From contig JACZZP010000010.1 in the NCBI GenBank assembly GCA_015183035.1, positions 1,612,001 to 1,676,000 of the forward strand: DNA of 64,000 nucleotides, read 5' to 3'. Below are positions 11,351 through 24,226 of this stretch, piece after piece (positions within the stretch are counted from its first letter, which is position 1; every line of letters begins with the position of its first letter). The translations under genes were made by a program, and so were the position numbers. The notes under the pieces are model-generated. The model was given only the letters and a program-made list of their open reading frames with translations. It had not been told where the DNA came from and made no database searches. Source of the DNA: Meloidogyne chitwoodi (taxonomy: Eukaryota > Nematoda > Chromadorea > Rhabditida > Meloidogynidae).

Positions 11351-12066
11351 TTAATTAAATTTTGTTAATTAAAATACAAAATTATATTTTAATAAAATAC
11401 ATTAACAGATTCATGCCTTATAATTAAAATAAATAAAAAATACTTTTTATTGAAAAAAATTGATCGAAGAATAGATTTGGTAGACAGCCGCATAAAAGTA
11501 TATTTAACGCTTAAAAAACCTCAAAGTCGTGAAAAAAAATGTTTAAAAATTGGATTAACATTTGCTGTTTTTATTTAAAAAAATTTTTTATTTTAATGTT
11601 CTTATTTTATAACTTTTAATTTGTTTTTTTTTGTTAAATAAGACTTCTTTGTAAGTGATACTATTAATAGTATAAAAATATTTTAGTCCTGGAACCGGAA
11701 CATGCCATTCTATTTAAAAAATTCTCATTAATGCCAGGCCCTTATCCATACGTTGACACCAGCACTATAAATTTTAGGAGATTGATAGTTTATTCTTATT
11801 TAATAAACTTTCCTTCAATTTCTTATTCATTTATTTTTTTCCATTTAATAATAAATTTAAAAAATTAGCCTTTTCACTATTGTATCTAATTTTCCACTTA
11901 CATAGATACATTAAAACCACTTAATCATCATTCACTGTACAATCGTCGTACCACCAAAAGTAAAATAATAACAAGACTCTAATGTCCAATTCCTATTCAT
12001 TAACAATGTGCCATTATTTGGCGAAAGATCGCAAAATTAGGAAATTCTTTAAATAAATTTTAAAAT
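11351..12066. other. intergenic region between divergent genes
   Basis: Divergent spacer holding both presumptive promoters. A less A+T-biased patch lies at 11680-11780, but no open frame there could be tied to splice sites. Confidence 0.4.
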
Positions 12067-14445
12067 ATGGAAAGATTAATAAATGATTCTGGATATAAGA
12101 CAAAACCAGGGACAAGTTCTACTCGTTTTTTGGTTCGACCTGCTGCTGTTTTTTTCAATGAAAAATTAAGAATTTTCAGTGAACTTGATTTACCTTCACA
12201 TGAGGGTGATGTTTTAGTTAATTTTTGTGCAAGCGACATTTTTTCCGGTTTGTTTTTATAATTATATTTTGATTTTCTAATTTATTATTTTAGGTGATGA
12301 AACATTTTTAAGTATACATGAACATTCTGGCGATAAACTTAGAGATATTTGTATTAAATATAAATCGCTTGGTATTGGAAGTTGTCGACTTTCTGATTCT
12401 TTTGGGCTTAGCAATTTTAAAAGTATTAAATTTATGTAATAATATTATAATTTATTTTTGAAGAAATTGCCCATTGTATTTTACCTAGGCCAGTACAGAG
12501 TGATGATTTTGTTGATATAGATGAACTTGTAGAATTTGATTTAATGCTTTGCTACAGAAATGTTATGGATTTATCTTTAGAGGATGGAAATAGCTCTATT
12601 GTTTTTACTCATCCATTGCTTTATATGGATAAAACAAGTGTTGTTTCTTTGGCTGTAGCTGTTTTAAGTTATTGGATGGAATTTTCAGCTTATTCAGATA
12701 AGGCATTAATTAAAAATAAAAAAATTTAAAAATTATTGAAATTATTTTTAGCTTAATTTCATTAGCATTGTTTGTTCATCTATAGAAATTGCACAATATT
12801 ATATCAATAGTCTTAAGGAATTGTCTTCACGTGGTTGGGAAGAATTTGCCATTGCGCATTCAAATGTTATTTATTCTTATTTACTTGAGACATTTAGTTG
12901 TGAAGGAAGCAATTTTAATGTTTGTTTTATTTTGAGGTTTTTTTAGTTTTAGCTTCTTTTTTAAATTTTTAAAATTTATTAACGTTTATGGAATTTCATC
13001 AAACACTATCGGAGACCCTTGTTATTTATCACAAGACTTGTTTCATTCTTTTTTATTTTAAACCCTTTTTAGGGAAATGGTCAAACGTTAAGGCTTCGAT
13101 TTCAAGAGCCAGTTGAATGTAGTGAACCTCTTCCAGATTTGCGTTTACTGGAAGTCGTATTTGAGAGAGAATATGAGCCATTAATTTTATTAAATCCTGA
13201 ATCTAATCAAATACAATACCAAAAACGAAAGGGAATTAAAAGGTTTTTTATATAATAATATTTTAAAAAATTTTATAAAATTTTACTAGAATGTTTTATG
13301 ATGGTAATGATGCTTTATTTAATTACCCTTCAGAAGAAATAAATTTAAATCAATTTTGTATTGAAACATATGGTTTTGATGAATCTTATATACGTCAAAA
13401 TCCGGATGAAGTTTATGATAAACTGTTAGTTTTATAAAAAAAATTTTTAAGTTTTTTAATTTTTTCAGTTTTTGTTCTCCCGAAGGTGTTCATCTTCAAC
13501 TTTCTCGAAATTTAAGTAATTCTATTTTATCTATCGAAGAAAAGTGTGGAGGTCTTATTCGGCAATATAGAATGACAACACAAAATCGTGAAGGAGAAAC
13601 TTTTTACTTTAGATGTTCACGTTGCGAGTCTTTGTTGAGATATACTAATGTAGGGTATATTTTAATTTAAATAATTAAATTAAATGTCTTTTATGGACAA
13701 CCAAATTGATTAATAAATTTTATAAAATTCTAAATTTAGGAGGAATTTCGTCCAAAAATTATTGTTCGTGAGGGATTAATAAATGGAGATTGTTATCCAG
13801 CCCATCACCCTCAATGTTATCCAGCAACCAAAGAATGGGTGATTTTGCAACAATTACATCGTCAAGGAAGATTATATTTGCTTGAAATGTCTTCAGACCA
13901 ACAGTTTGAAAATTTTGGAGAAACTAATGAAGATGAATTTATTGACGAGTATTTACCTGTTTCTACTCAAAATGAAAATGCAGGACAGAGAGAGGTTTTT
14001 TCTTTTTGCACATGTTCATTATTGAGATTGTGATTAACTTTTCTCATCTCATATCAATTTTAAACTATAACATAAGTAATGACTATTACCCTATTTTTAG
14101 CTAAAAAATTTATTAAATTCAATTAAAACAAAATATTTATTTTAACAATATTTTCAGTCTACATCGAACACGAATATTAAAAAAGAAGTTAATACTGATG
14201 TCGATAAAATTGGTTTGTTAAAAATTATAAAATTTTCTAAAAATTATTTAGAATTTGTTGCATCCAAATCAAATAAAAATAAACAAAAAAAGATTGATGA
14301 AAATAATAAAATTAAGGAAGATATTATTAATTATAAAAAAAGCCGAAAATTCAGAATAATTCGTAAAAGAGGTGGTCGAACAGATATGGCCTTTGATTGG
14401 CGTGAAACTGATTTTGGTGATGGACGTAAAACAACAAAATATTAA
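12067..14445 (+). CDS. unidentified 581-aa protein with a FLYWCH-like zinc module
   Basis: Nine exons fit one frame: 12067-12247, 12294-12422, 12464-12702, 12752-12919, 13073-13242, 13290-13424, 13469-13649, 13740-13994 and 14158-14445 (1746 nt). Eight junctions have GT/AG-type signals; intron 3 needs a GC donor (AAG|GCATTA) and is the least certain point. The C-terminal third has FYFRCSRC followed about 30 residues later by AHHPQC, a C-x2-C...H-x-x-x-C pattern like nematode FLYWCH domains. The last 90 residues are strongly basic ([15 protein letters not shown]). There is no signal peptide or membrane helix. A nuclear DNA- or RNA-binding role is inference. It is not a transposase, as no DDE block was seen. 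Confidence 0.7.
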
Positions 14446-15279
14446 CAAGAACATTTATTTTTTCAATTTTTAAAAATGTTTTTCAGCTTTCAGTGATTAT
14501 TTAAATTTTAATATGTAAATTGGGATATTAAATAAAAAAATGAAACTTTAAAATGAACTTGAATTCTGGTACATTTGCTGTTAATTAATTTATTTTTGTT
14601 GTGTTTTTAACGGTCCTATAATTTTCATTCCTTTCCTATTTTTTAAAATTTTTTTCAAACTTTTCCTGTCAAGTGTTTGTGCAAAATTTATTTCTTTACG
14701 GTGTGTTTTAAGAACAAAAGAAAGAAGGATCAATACGTGCACTTTTTCGTGGACTCAATTAGATTTTTCTAGATTAGTTTTAACTTCAGTTTATGGGTTT
14801 TTAACTAGAGAATTGTTTCCAAAATCAAAGTTGTTTCGTTTTTTATTTCTTAAACTCAATCCATTGAACACTATAAAGTTATTTCTTATTGTTTGATTTT
14901 ATTCAATCAGTTTTTAAATTATTGACTTGGGTTTTCTTTTAAGCAACATAGCGCTACTATTTTATCAAATAGTATTTTTAATATAAACTTTTAATAGTAA
15001 AAATTACCCAACGGGACTCAATTGTCATATTATTGATTTTTAAATTATTTTTCATAACATTAACTTTTTCAATTATGACCGGATTGAATTTATGCGTTTT
15101 GTAATTTTAACAGTTATTTAAACAAATTTTTAAATGTTGAATTTCAAGTTTTGATTTTTTATCCTAATTTTTTAAATAACTTTATTGTATTTTTTAGAAA
15201 TTTCAGTTTTAAAAACTTTGTTTTATTCTGTTGCTGTGTTATTTTGTTACTGTTAGCTTTATTACTTTGATTTTCAAAA
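14446..15279. other. intergenic, no gene seen
   Basis: A+T-rich with long T runs. The 3' end presumably contains the promoter and 5' leader of the next gene. Nothing else was recognised. Confidence 0.4.
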
Positions 15280-15837
15280 ATGTATGTTTTTTACTTACTA
15301 ATTTTAATTATATACTATATTATTTTTAAGGGCAATTCTTTCTTTATTAAAAAAGTTATGTCCAGTTATTGTTATTGGTGGACTTAGTTATTACTACGTG
15401 GAACGTAATAAACAAATTAAGTTGATTAAGAATCCCTTGTCTTCTGATTCTATTCTGCTTAAAGAAGATGAAGATGATAGTTCTACTTTGTACCAACAAG
15501 ATGTTAGTGATTTTTACATTGGGAAAAATCTACCAAAAGTGAAAGATAATGAAAAGATACGTGAAAAGGAAAAAGCAGCAATGAAGAAAATTGCAGATGA
15601 TGATAAGAAAAATAAGGCAACAAATAAAAAAGATGCAGATGATGAAAAGAAAGCGGAAGCAGCACTTCAAAAAAAAATTAGGGATGAATATAACGCAAAA
15701 TTTGTAGAGGAGAAAAAGAAAGAAGAACCTCACTATGAAGTCATCAGCTCCAAATGGGTAACTTTTTAATTATATTTTATCAATATAAATGTTTTGTTTT
15801 TCAGAACAAAGATGAGAGGCAAGGCAAGAAGCAGTAA
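15280..15837 (+). CDS. small membrane-anchored Lys/Glu-rich protein, 153 aa; start codon split by an intron
   Basis: Exons 15280-15281 (AT of the start codon), 15331-15757 and 15805-15837. The first donor is GTATGT and the acceptor TTTTTAAG; joining gives AT|G then AILSLLKKLCPVIVIGG, a single N-terminal hydrophobic anchor, followed by a YYYVERNK stop-transfer. The rest is a highly charged helix (KIREKEKAAMKK, KKDADDEKKAEAALQKK) likely to be coiled coil. The last exon adds ten polar residues. Without the split start, translation could begin only internally and would lose the anchor. The family is not recognised; an N-anchored organelle-membrane or ER protein is inference. Confidence 0.6.
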
Positions 15838-16099
15838 ATAATTCGTTTCGTCAACAAATTTATGATGAGAATTGACGTACACAAAAAACAATATCTTTAA
15901 GTATTGATATTTAATAAATAATTATTATTTTTAATTGCTTCGCCATAATTTCAATTTAAATTGCCTCTATTTTAGTTGTTTTATACATGTAAGTATATCA
16001 TGTATTAACATTTTTTCATCTTAATATATATTGTCCTTAGATTGTTTCTACTGACCTGATAGTTGGTTTTGCCTCTTCTTTAGCTATTTCCTTTCAATA

Positions 16100-16294
16100 C
16101 TATTGATCACTTTTTTTCCTTATTCTTCTCAGCTTGAGATCCAAATGATCATTTCTTTGTTGAATATTATAAGTAGGAATTACTCTTATTTTATTGTTGT
16201 TTGTAGTAGCTGTAGAAAACCGCAGTTTCGTCAGGAATTGGTTCGTAAAGACGCCTTTAACTTCCATTATAGCTTTTGCATATTCTGCGTAATA
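16100..16294 (-). CDS. candidate terminal exon of an otherwise unseen gene
   Basis: On the minus strand a TTTTTAG acceptor sits directly before 16294. It is followed by 64 open codons and TAG at 16100-16102. The product starts YYAEYAKAIMEVKGVFTNQF and ends basic (LKLRRIRKKSDQ). Codon composition is less A+T-biased than the surroundings. No upstream exon was found in the repeats and A+T desert to the right, so this is either the last exon of a gene with a long intron or a relic. Family unknown. Confidence 0.35.
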   Translation of the reverse strand, partial: YYAEYAKAIMEVKGVFTNQFLTKLRFSTATTNNNKIRVIPTYNIQQRNDHLDLKLRRIRKKSDQ

Positions 16295-16320
16295 CTAAAA
16301 ATAAAGATTAGAAATTTAAA

Positions 16321-16610
16321 AACAATATATTATTTTAGCAAATTAAATAATAATAATAAATTAAATAATTAAAATAAAAATGCGTCTTTTTTAGATTTAG
16401 TCTATTAGACGCAATATAACAATATATTATTTTAGCAAATTAAATAATAATAATAAAATAAATATTTTAAATAAAAATGCGTCTTTTTTAGATTTAGTCT
16501 ATTAGACGCAATATAACAATATATTATTTTAGCAAATTAAATAATAATAATAAAATTAATATTTCAATTTTTAGATTTAGTCTATTAGACATTAGGAAGT
16601 TATAACTCAA
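16321..16610. repeat. three-copy ~97-bp tandem repeat with a hairpin
   Basis: Copies start at 16321, 16419 and 16515 with AACAATATATTATTTTAGC. The first two contain GCGTCT...AGACGC separated by about 19 bases, a 6-bp stem; the third copy has lost the left half. Confidence 0.75.
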
Positions 16611-16619
16611 TATATTTAA

Positions 16620-19600
16620 TTTAAAATATCTTGATTTTTGAGATGTTGAGAAGAGATAATTATTATGCTTTATAAAACTTTCACATAAAAATTTGATTCT
16701 TACTAAAAATTATATTCTTTTTTTACTTAACAATTTGCCATTCTTTTAATAATAATTCTTTTCTCATCATATTCCTTCAAAAAATTTCTTTATACTTCAT
16801 TTGGGAGGCATCAAAATTTTTTAAAATCATTCCTACTTTTAACTAGAATTTTTAAATTAATTTTAAATTTTGCATAAAGAAGATCCAAAAACTTCAAAAA
16901 ATAGTGGATACATTATGTTATTTTTTAAATTTGATTTTTTGATTATATTTTTCCCCTCTTTTTTCAAAATAATATGACAACCCCTAAGCAGTCAGCCCTT
17001 TACTATTCAAATAACATCAAAGCTAGTAGTCATGTGAAGGAAAAAAGAATATTAAAAAAAGAGAAAAGTGGAGGCGGGAATTTTGTTTGTTGGTAATAAA
17101 GAAAGAAAAAAATATCTGGCTGAGTTGTTTGTTGCGACAAGTGGAGTGGATGGTTGGTTGGTTGGTATGTCAGTCGTTGGCCTAAAAAATGTCTGTCAGA
17201 GTATCCTCTTTCCTAATCCAGTTTTTTTATTTTTTCTAATATTTCTTCCTCCAATTGCACTGTTTCTAATACTAAAAAAAGAAATAAAAGAGAGTAAAGA
17301 TTTCTTTTTTATTTATTTCTTTTTTCTCTAAATATATTCTTCAAGACTTTAATTTTTTATTAAAAAAAGAGTCAGCCGGTTCTTATTTGCAAATAATAGT
17401 AGTAGTTAAATTAAAAAAGCTTTTTACCATCTTTGCTCTTTTTTTTTGTTTTTTTGCAATATTTTTAGTTATAAAGATATATTTGAACTATTACTTTTTT
17501 TAATATTTTTAATTAATTGATATTTAAAAAATTATTATAAATATTTTACAAAATTAAATCATAGAAATAAATTAAAATTTAATTATAATTTGAAAATATT
17601 TTTGAAATTTTTATTAGTTTTTAAATAGAAAAAAGGCCTAACTAAAACCATAAATATTTTAAAAAATTATATTTAATATTAATTTTTATATTTCTTTTTT
17701 TTATAATTTCTGAAATCGTCATTTTTATTTTTCTTCAAACATTTTTCATAAAATTAATTTGCTTATAATCTTTTCTCTTATTCTCCATTTTAAATGACAA
17801 ATGTGAATTTTTTTATTTATTTTTCAATTAAATAATTTTAAATCAATAAATAAACTTAAAATTTATTTTTTAATAATTTAAATATTTTAAATTATAATTT
17901 ATATAATAAAATAAAAAAGTTAAAAAAACTTTTTCTACTATCCAGCTGAATGAAGAAAAGGATCTTTAGACTTTATTATTTTACTATAAAAAGGGTAAAA
18001 GAAATTTGTCCATGTTAGTAAGAAAAAATAAATATGAAAGAAATTGTGTTGATTTTGAATGAGAGAATCGAATGACTTTTGAACACCCTTACAGAGCAAA
18101 AAAATAAAATAAAATAAAATAAAATTGCAAAAAAGTGGAGAGAGTAATAAATAAATAAATAAATACTTTTTCTTCTCCCGGGTTGTTTTAAATATATTCT
18201 CGTCTCTAAAGAGAGAAAAAAAAACTAAAAAATGTCCATATTTCATTTTATATTTCTTCATTTTATCATTTTTCTTTTTTAAATTAATAATTAAATGGCC
18301 ACACATATGTATAATTAATTAAATAAATATTTAAATTAAATTTTAAAAGAATTATTTATTTATTTTTCTGGTCAATTATTCTCTCCTTTTAATATTAAAA
18401 ATAAAAAAATAAATTGGATGAACACTTTATTTATTTTTAATTATTATTTTTCTTTTTAAAGAAGCATTTCCCTTAACTTTTCCTTTTTTATTTTTTGTAA
18501 ATATAATATTACTTTTAAATATATTTATTTATTTATTTTTGTGTAAAAATGTCTCTCTCTATTACATAAATAAAAAATATATTTTGTAAAAAATAGCAGA
18601 GATGTAAGAATTGGCATTTTGATATAAAAATTAAAAAAATAATAAAATTAAATAATGCATTTATATAATACTTACTTATTTAACTATTTACTATATAAAT
18701 ATATTCTTTTTTTATTTTTAATTTAAAAATAGTCTAATTCTCTTTTATTTTTAGTAAAAATATCCTCGTCGGTTGGTCCGAGTCTGTCATATCCTTTTTT
18801 TCTTTTTCTTCCTCAGACAGCCATTCGACGTATCAAAACACATTCTCCTCTCAAAATACAGACAATAAAACACACAAAATAGAAAAAAGCACAAAAAAAT
18901 AAATAAAAAGTATTAGTGCTGCAGCCGTCCCTAGCACGCCGAAATACCCTTTGGAGAGAAAAATAATATTTTTTTATCTTTTTTATATAGCCACCCAACG
19001 AATGTGTTCGGGTGCAGACTTACTCGCAGCAAATAAATTTAGAGAAAAGGAGAAAAAATTTTTGGTTTTTGGTCGATTGCAACAGCAAAAAGGTGTGTTC
19101 GTTTATTTTTTTTCCTGCCTGATTTTCCCAATATATTTTATATATTTTGTTTCACTTTTTACCCTCTCAAATCGACAAAATTTAAAATAAAAATTTTAAA
19201 AAATTAAAAAAATCATTTTCTGTTTGAATATTTTTCTTTATTTTAACTATTTTGAAAAATAAAATTGTTATATTATTAAATAAATATAATTTTAAAATAA
19301 TATTTTTTTATTTAAAATCAATTTTTAATCAAACTTTTAAAAAAAAATATTTTTAAATATTTAAAATTAAAAAAAAATAAACAAAATTAATTATTGTTTT
19401 TTTACTTTAATTTTATTCTTTAATTAGAATATTTAATTTTATTATTATTTAAATAAAATATTTAATTATTTTAATTTAAATATATAATTCTTTGAATTTC
19501 TTAAAGAATTATGACGTTTTTATTTATTTTTTTAATTTTAAAATACACCCACTCATCTTTTTTTAATATTTTTATATTTTAGTTACTTAAATACATGTCA
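16620..19600. other. gene-poor A+T desert with a few GC-richer islands
   Basis: No gene is supported. Less biased patches at about 17060-17230 and 18760-19120 contain GGTTGGTTGG, CGGTTGGTCCGAG and CCGTCCCTAGCACGCCG. They could be regulatory or distant 5' exons, but they show no continuous coding frame with splice sites. The short frames in this stretch on both strands are low-complexity and not called. Confidence 0.4.
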
Positions 19601-19615
19601 TTTTTTTAAATTTTT

Positions 19616-20223
19616 GGCAATCCTGCAGAATTGCGGTCCCGAAATTTTTTTTATTTTTTTTTCATGAAAACTTGTTTTTAGGGGTTATCGAGGGCGCTGA
19701 TTACGAATCTGATATCAGATTTTGTCTAACACTTGATTTTATCTATGATTTTTCATCAAGTACTTGATTTTTGGTCACTACATAATGGATGTCGGTCAAA
19801 TTATATATCATTCGATTCCTCTCGAAGATCGGAGTCTAATGGTACCACTCCCATGATGCAGAAATGCCGATGAACCAAGATACAGGCCTTTGAAAATCGA
19901 AAAAACGATAGTTGGAGAAATCTGATTTTTGGGATTTTACATTAAAATATACATTTGATATCTCATTCGAGAGCTTTTATCGACCTGAGTTGAATGGGAC
20001 CAAAATCATCACGATTGGTCGATTTTACACAAAGATATGACCAATCAAAAAAAATAAGAAAACGTGAAAAATCAAGTACTTGATGAAAAATCATAGATAA
20101 AATCAAGTGTTAGACAAAATCTGATATCAGATTCGTAATCAGCGCCCTCGATAACCCCTAAAAACAAGTTTTCATGAAAAAAAAATAAAAAAAATTTCGG
20201 GACCGCAATTCTGCAGGATTGCC
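19616..20223. mobile_element. 608-bp non-autonomous element with ~157-bp terminal inverted repeats
   Basis: 19616-19772 and 20067-20223 are near-identical reverse complements, starting GGCAATCCTGCAGAATTGCG and ending at a CAAGTACTTG palindrome. A possible 6-bp target duplication ATTTTT flanks both sides but is low-complexity. The 294-bp centre has no coding frame. The arms contain the smaller palindromes CTGATATCAG and CAAGTACTTG. Size and structure fit a MITE or foldback element; superfamily unknown. Transcribed, it would form a very long hairpin. Confidence 0.9.
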
Positions 20224-23200
20224 ATTTTTATTACTAAAAATAAAATAAATTTTTCTTATTTTAGAATTGAAAAAAATTTTTTTTAAGTAATTTATCTCAA
20301 ATTGAGGACAATAAATAAATAAATAATTAATATTTATATTTTTTAATTTATAAAAAAAAGATTTTTAAAGTAAAAACTAATTTTTAATTAAATATATTTT
20401 TATTTTTTTTTAATATCTCTGCTCTTCCGTCGTTACATTTTTCTCTCTCTTCTTTTTAATATTTTCACTGATAAATATTTTTTTCTTCGTTATTCTTTTT
20501 TTTTTCTTCAAAAATTCTCCAAATTCCCCAATTTATTTATTTTTTCTTCATTCCTAAAACTTTTTCTTTCTTTATTTTAAAAAAAATATTCCTCTTGTAA
20601 TTCTTTCTATTTTATTTATTTTATTAATTCTTTTCTCTGCAAAAATTGGACTTTATTTAATTTATTTATTTATTCTAATTTTATTTTATTTAATCTTCCA
20701 TTTTTGCTCATTTTTCTCTTTTTCTATTTTATTTTTTTAATCTCCAGTCCTTTTCTCTAAAATTATTCTTTTACAATCAGAAATCGTTGTTAATTAATTA
20801 ATTAATATTTAATTAATTAATTAAAAAAGTTTATTTTAATATTTAAAAAATATTATTTGTTCATTTTCTTCTTTAAAAAATATTTTAATTTTAAAATTAT
20901 TTTTTAGGTCTAGATAATTTTAAAATTAAATTATTTATTTATTTTTATTTTTAAATACCTATATTAAATAATTATTATTTAAAAAATAAAATTTAAAGAC
21001 AAAACTTTATATTTGTTGCAATAAATAAATAAATTTATTTATTTATTTATTTGATTTCTTTTTTAAAAAAGCTCAAAAAATAGCTACATAATAATATTTT
21101 TATAAATTATTTATTTTCTTTTTCTTCTCTTCAGCTGTCATTATATAATAACTTTTAGAAAAAGAGAGAAATAAATGAATTGTTATTATTTTTGTTGTGT
21201 TAGTAGTGGTTTGTCGTGTTGTTTGTTTTGTCCTTTGGTCTTGTCTCTCTCTCTCTCTTTTTCTCTTCTCTTTCTCTTCTTTTAAAAATATATAGACTGT
21301 CTCTCTACATTTTGTTGGTTGGCACGACAAAAAACGGCTGCCCGCCTTATTCACTTTGTTTTTTTTGGGACAGACGGCGCCCAATTTTATATAAATAAAT
21401 AAATAAATGTTGAGGAAGGAAACATTCGTCCAACCATTTCATTTTATTTTTTTACTTCATTTTCTCTTTCTCCTAAATTCACAAAACTCCTCATCTGCTT
21501 GTTTTTTTTCTTCTTATTTTCATTTTTTGCTCCTCCTTCATTGAATGCTCTTTTTTAAAATTACTCCTCTCTCATTTTTTGCCACTTCCCGCATTCTCGT
21601 ATATTTCTTCTTAAAAAGTTCTTCATTATTTTTCTTCTTTATTATTTTTTAAAATAAAATTTTAATTAAAATATTTTCTTTTAAAAATAAATTTATATAA
21701 TAATTATTAATATATTTAAGTAAAAAAAATATTAAATTTTTCAAAAGAAAATATTTTTAATTAATAAATTATAGAAAAGAGTAAATATTTTTAATACGAC
21801 TTTTGATTTTAAGTAAATTTTTAAGCAATAAAATTTGAAATTAAATTAATTAAAATTTAATTTTTTTATTTTATTTTTATAAAATAAAAATTATTTTTTT
21901 GTGCCGTCCCAATAAGTAAAATTTCTAACATTTAATACAAAATAATTAAAATAATAAATAAATATATTTATTTATTTATTAAAAATAAATAAAAGTTTTC
22001 TACGTCAATTATATATTCTTTTTATTTATTTTTATATATTTAAAAATAAATAAATATTATTTATTTATTTATTATTATAAATTGTTTTTTTTAATCTTTT
22101 TTGATTATTTATTTGTTAATAATTACAGGTGAATAATATATTATTTAATTAAATAATAATTAAAATATGACGAAAATTATATAATTTTAAATTAATTATT
22201 ATATTTTACATATAAATAATTTGGAATAAATTAAATAATAAAATAATATATATATATATTTTTAAAAATATATATTTATTTTTATTATTTTAATATTAGG
22301 TAATAATTAATTAATTATAAAGATTATTAAGAGAAGAGTGGACATTAAAAGAGGTAAAGAAGATAAAAGTCTTTTTTTATAAAAATATATTAATTTAAAT
22401 TAATTAATTATTTAACTCTTTTATTTTTTAATAAAAATTAAATTTTTTATTTTTTAATTAATTTAATATATTAAAAAAGACTCCTTTTTTTTAATCTTTG
22501 CCCCAAAATTGGAAAATGTTGATTCATCATTCTTTTTCTTTTTTTTTTTGCTGATTAAAGCATTTATTGTTTCTGAATTGTGAGGAGAAAAATGTAAAAA
22601 AAATATTTTAGACAAATATATTAAATAAAATATAAAGTGATGGTGTGTTTAAAAATAAATAAATATTTGAGACAACCAATCACAGCTTTTTTGATACAAA
22701 ACTAGCAAACCGATTGGTAAATATAATAAATGAAACATTCTTTTCTCTCTTCTCTTCTGGAAGAGGAGAGGAATAAAAAGGGTTTAACACACGGGAATAA
22801 TTTTTTAGTAAAAAGATGATTGAGAACAAAAATCATTTATATTATATTTGTTATGTTTATTATATTGTAATTATGTATATAAACATTTTTTAAATTTTGA
22901 AACATTTAATAAATAATTAAAAAATAAATAATTATTTAAAATTAATAGAAATATTATTATTAAATTAATATATATATTTAATTTAATATAACCCTATTTT
23001 CTTTAAAAAAAGATTTATTTATTTTTTTAGAATATAATATACATCTTCCTCTTTTCTATTTTTTAAAATAAAAATAATATTTAATTTATTAAAAATTTAA
23101 ATTTTTAATTAAAATTGAATAAATAATATATTTAATTAAATTAATTAATTAATATAATTTTATTTAATTTAAAATATATTTTATTTATTTATTTAAATGT

Positions 23201-24225
23201 GTGGGTGTATTTCTGATTAATCATCTCCTTCTCTTCTATTACATATTTATCATCAGCCCATTCATTCCATTTATTTTACCTCCTCAAATATTTAATTTTT
23301 TTGTTCATTTTAATTTTGTAAAAATTCTTTTAAAATTTCTAATATTATTTTTATTTTATTTATTTAAAAATATGTCCTTAATTTTAAAGTTTTTTTAATT
23401 AAAAAAATAATAAAAATATATTTACTATAAATAAACATTAAAAAATATTTTATTTATTTTTGCAGTTATTTTTTTCTTATTTATTAAAAAATTATTTTCA
23501 CATTAAAATAAATATATTTTTAATTAAATATATTTATTTATTTTTTAATTTTAAAAAATAAATTAATAATAATTTTAATTAAAAAACTTTTGTATATTTA
23601 TTAATTAATAAAATGAATTTACAAGGATTTTTATATTTATTTAATTTCTAGTAAGAATTTTAAATTAATTTATTTTATTTTTTTTAATTTTCCCAAAGTT
23701 GAAAAAAAAATTAATCTTTCTTTTATATGGGAAAGAATAAAAAATAAAAAGCTTTTTTCTTTTTAATTTTTAATACTTTAAAGGTTTTTTTATTAATTAA
23801 AAAAAGAAGAAAAATATTTTTAGACATTTTTTACAATAATAAATTTCTTTAATAAGAGAAATAAATAAATAAATTATTTATTATAATATTTTTTTAAAAT
23901 TATTTAAAAATAAATAATAAAATGTTTGTTTGTATTTATTATTTTTAATTTATTTTTAATTAAATAAATAAATTTTATTTATTTATTTATTTTATTATAT
24001 TTTTTTTATCAGAGTTTTAAATATTTTTTTAAATTTTTTATTTAAAAAATATCTTATTTATTTCTCAATAAGGAACTTATTTTTATTTTTATTTTAATAT
24101 AAATATTTAATTTTAAAATTATTTAAAAATTAATTTTATTTATTTAAAGAAGACATTTTATCCCAAAAATATTTAATTTTATTTAACATTTTATTTTATT
24201 TTATTTTTTGCTTAAAAGTCATTTA
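20224..24225. other. A+T desert, no gene seen
   Basis: Mostly poly-A/T tracts and TTTATTTA runs. A GC-richer island at about 21230-21380 (TTGGCACGACAAAAAACGG, GGGACAGACGGCG) could be regulatory. Open frames here are low-complexity. Confidence 0.4.
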
Positions 24226-24226
24226 G

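Noticed and set aside
17068..18306. Open frames of 87-122 codons on both strands
   Set aside because: Composition is poly-Phe/Lys/Ile from A/T runs. No domain, splice support or conserved pattern.
20800..21400. Minus-strand frame at 21100-21384 with Lys/Arg/Glu-rich sequence
   Set aside because: Encoded by CTCTCTCTTTTTCT repeats; opposite-strand frames are equally open.
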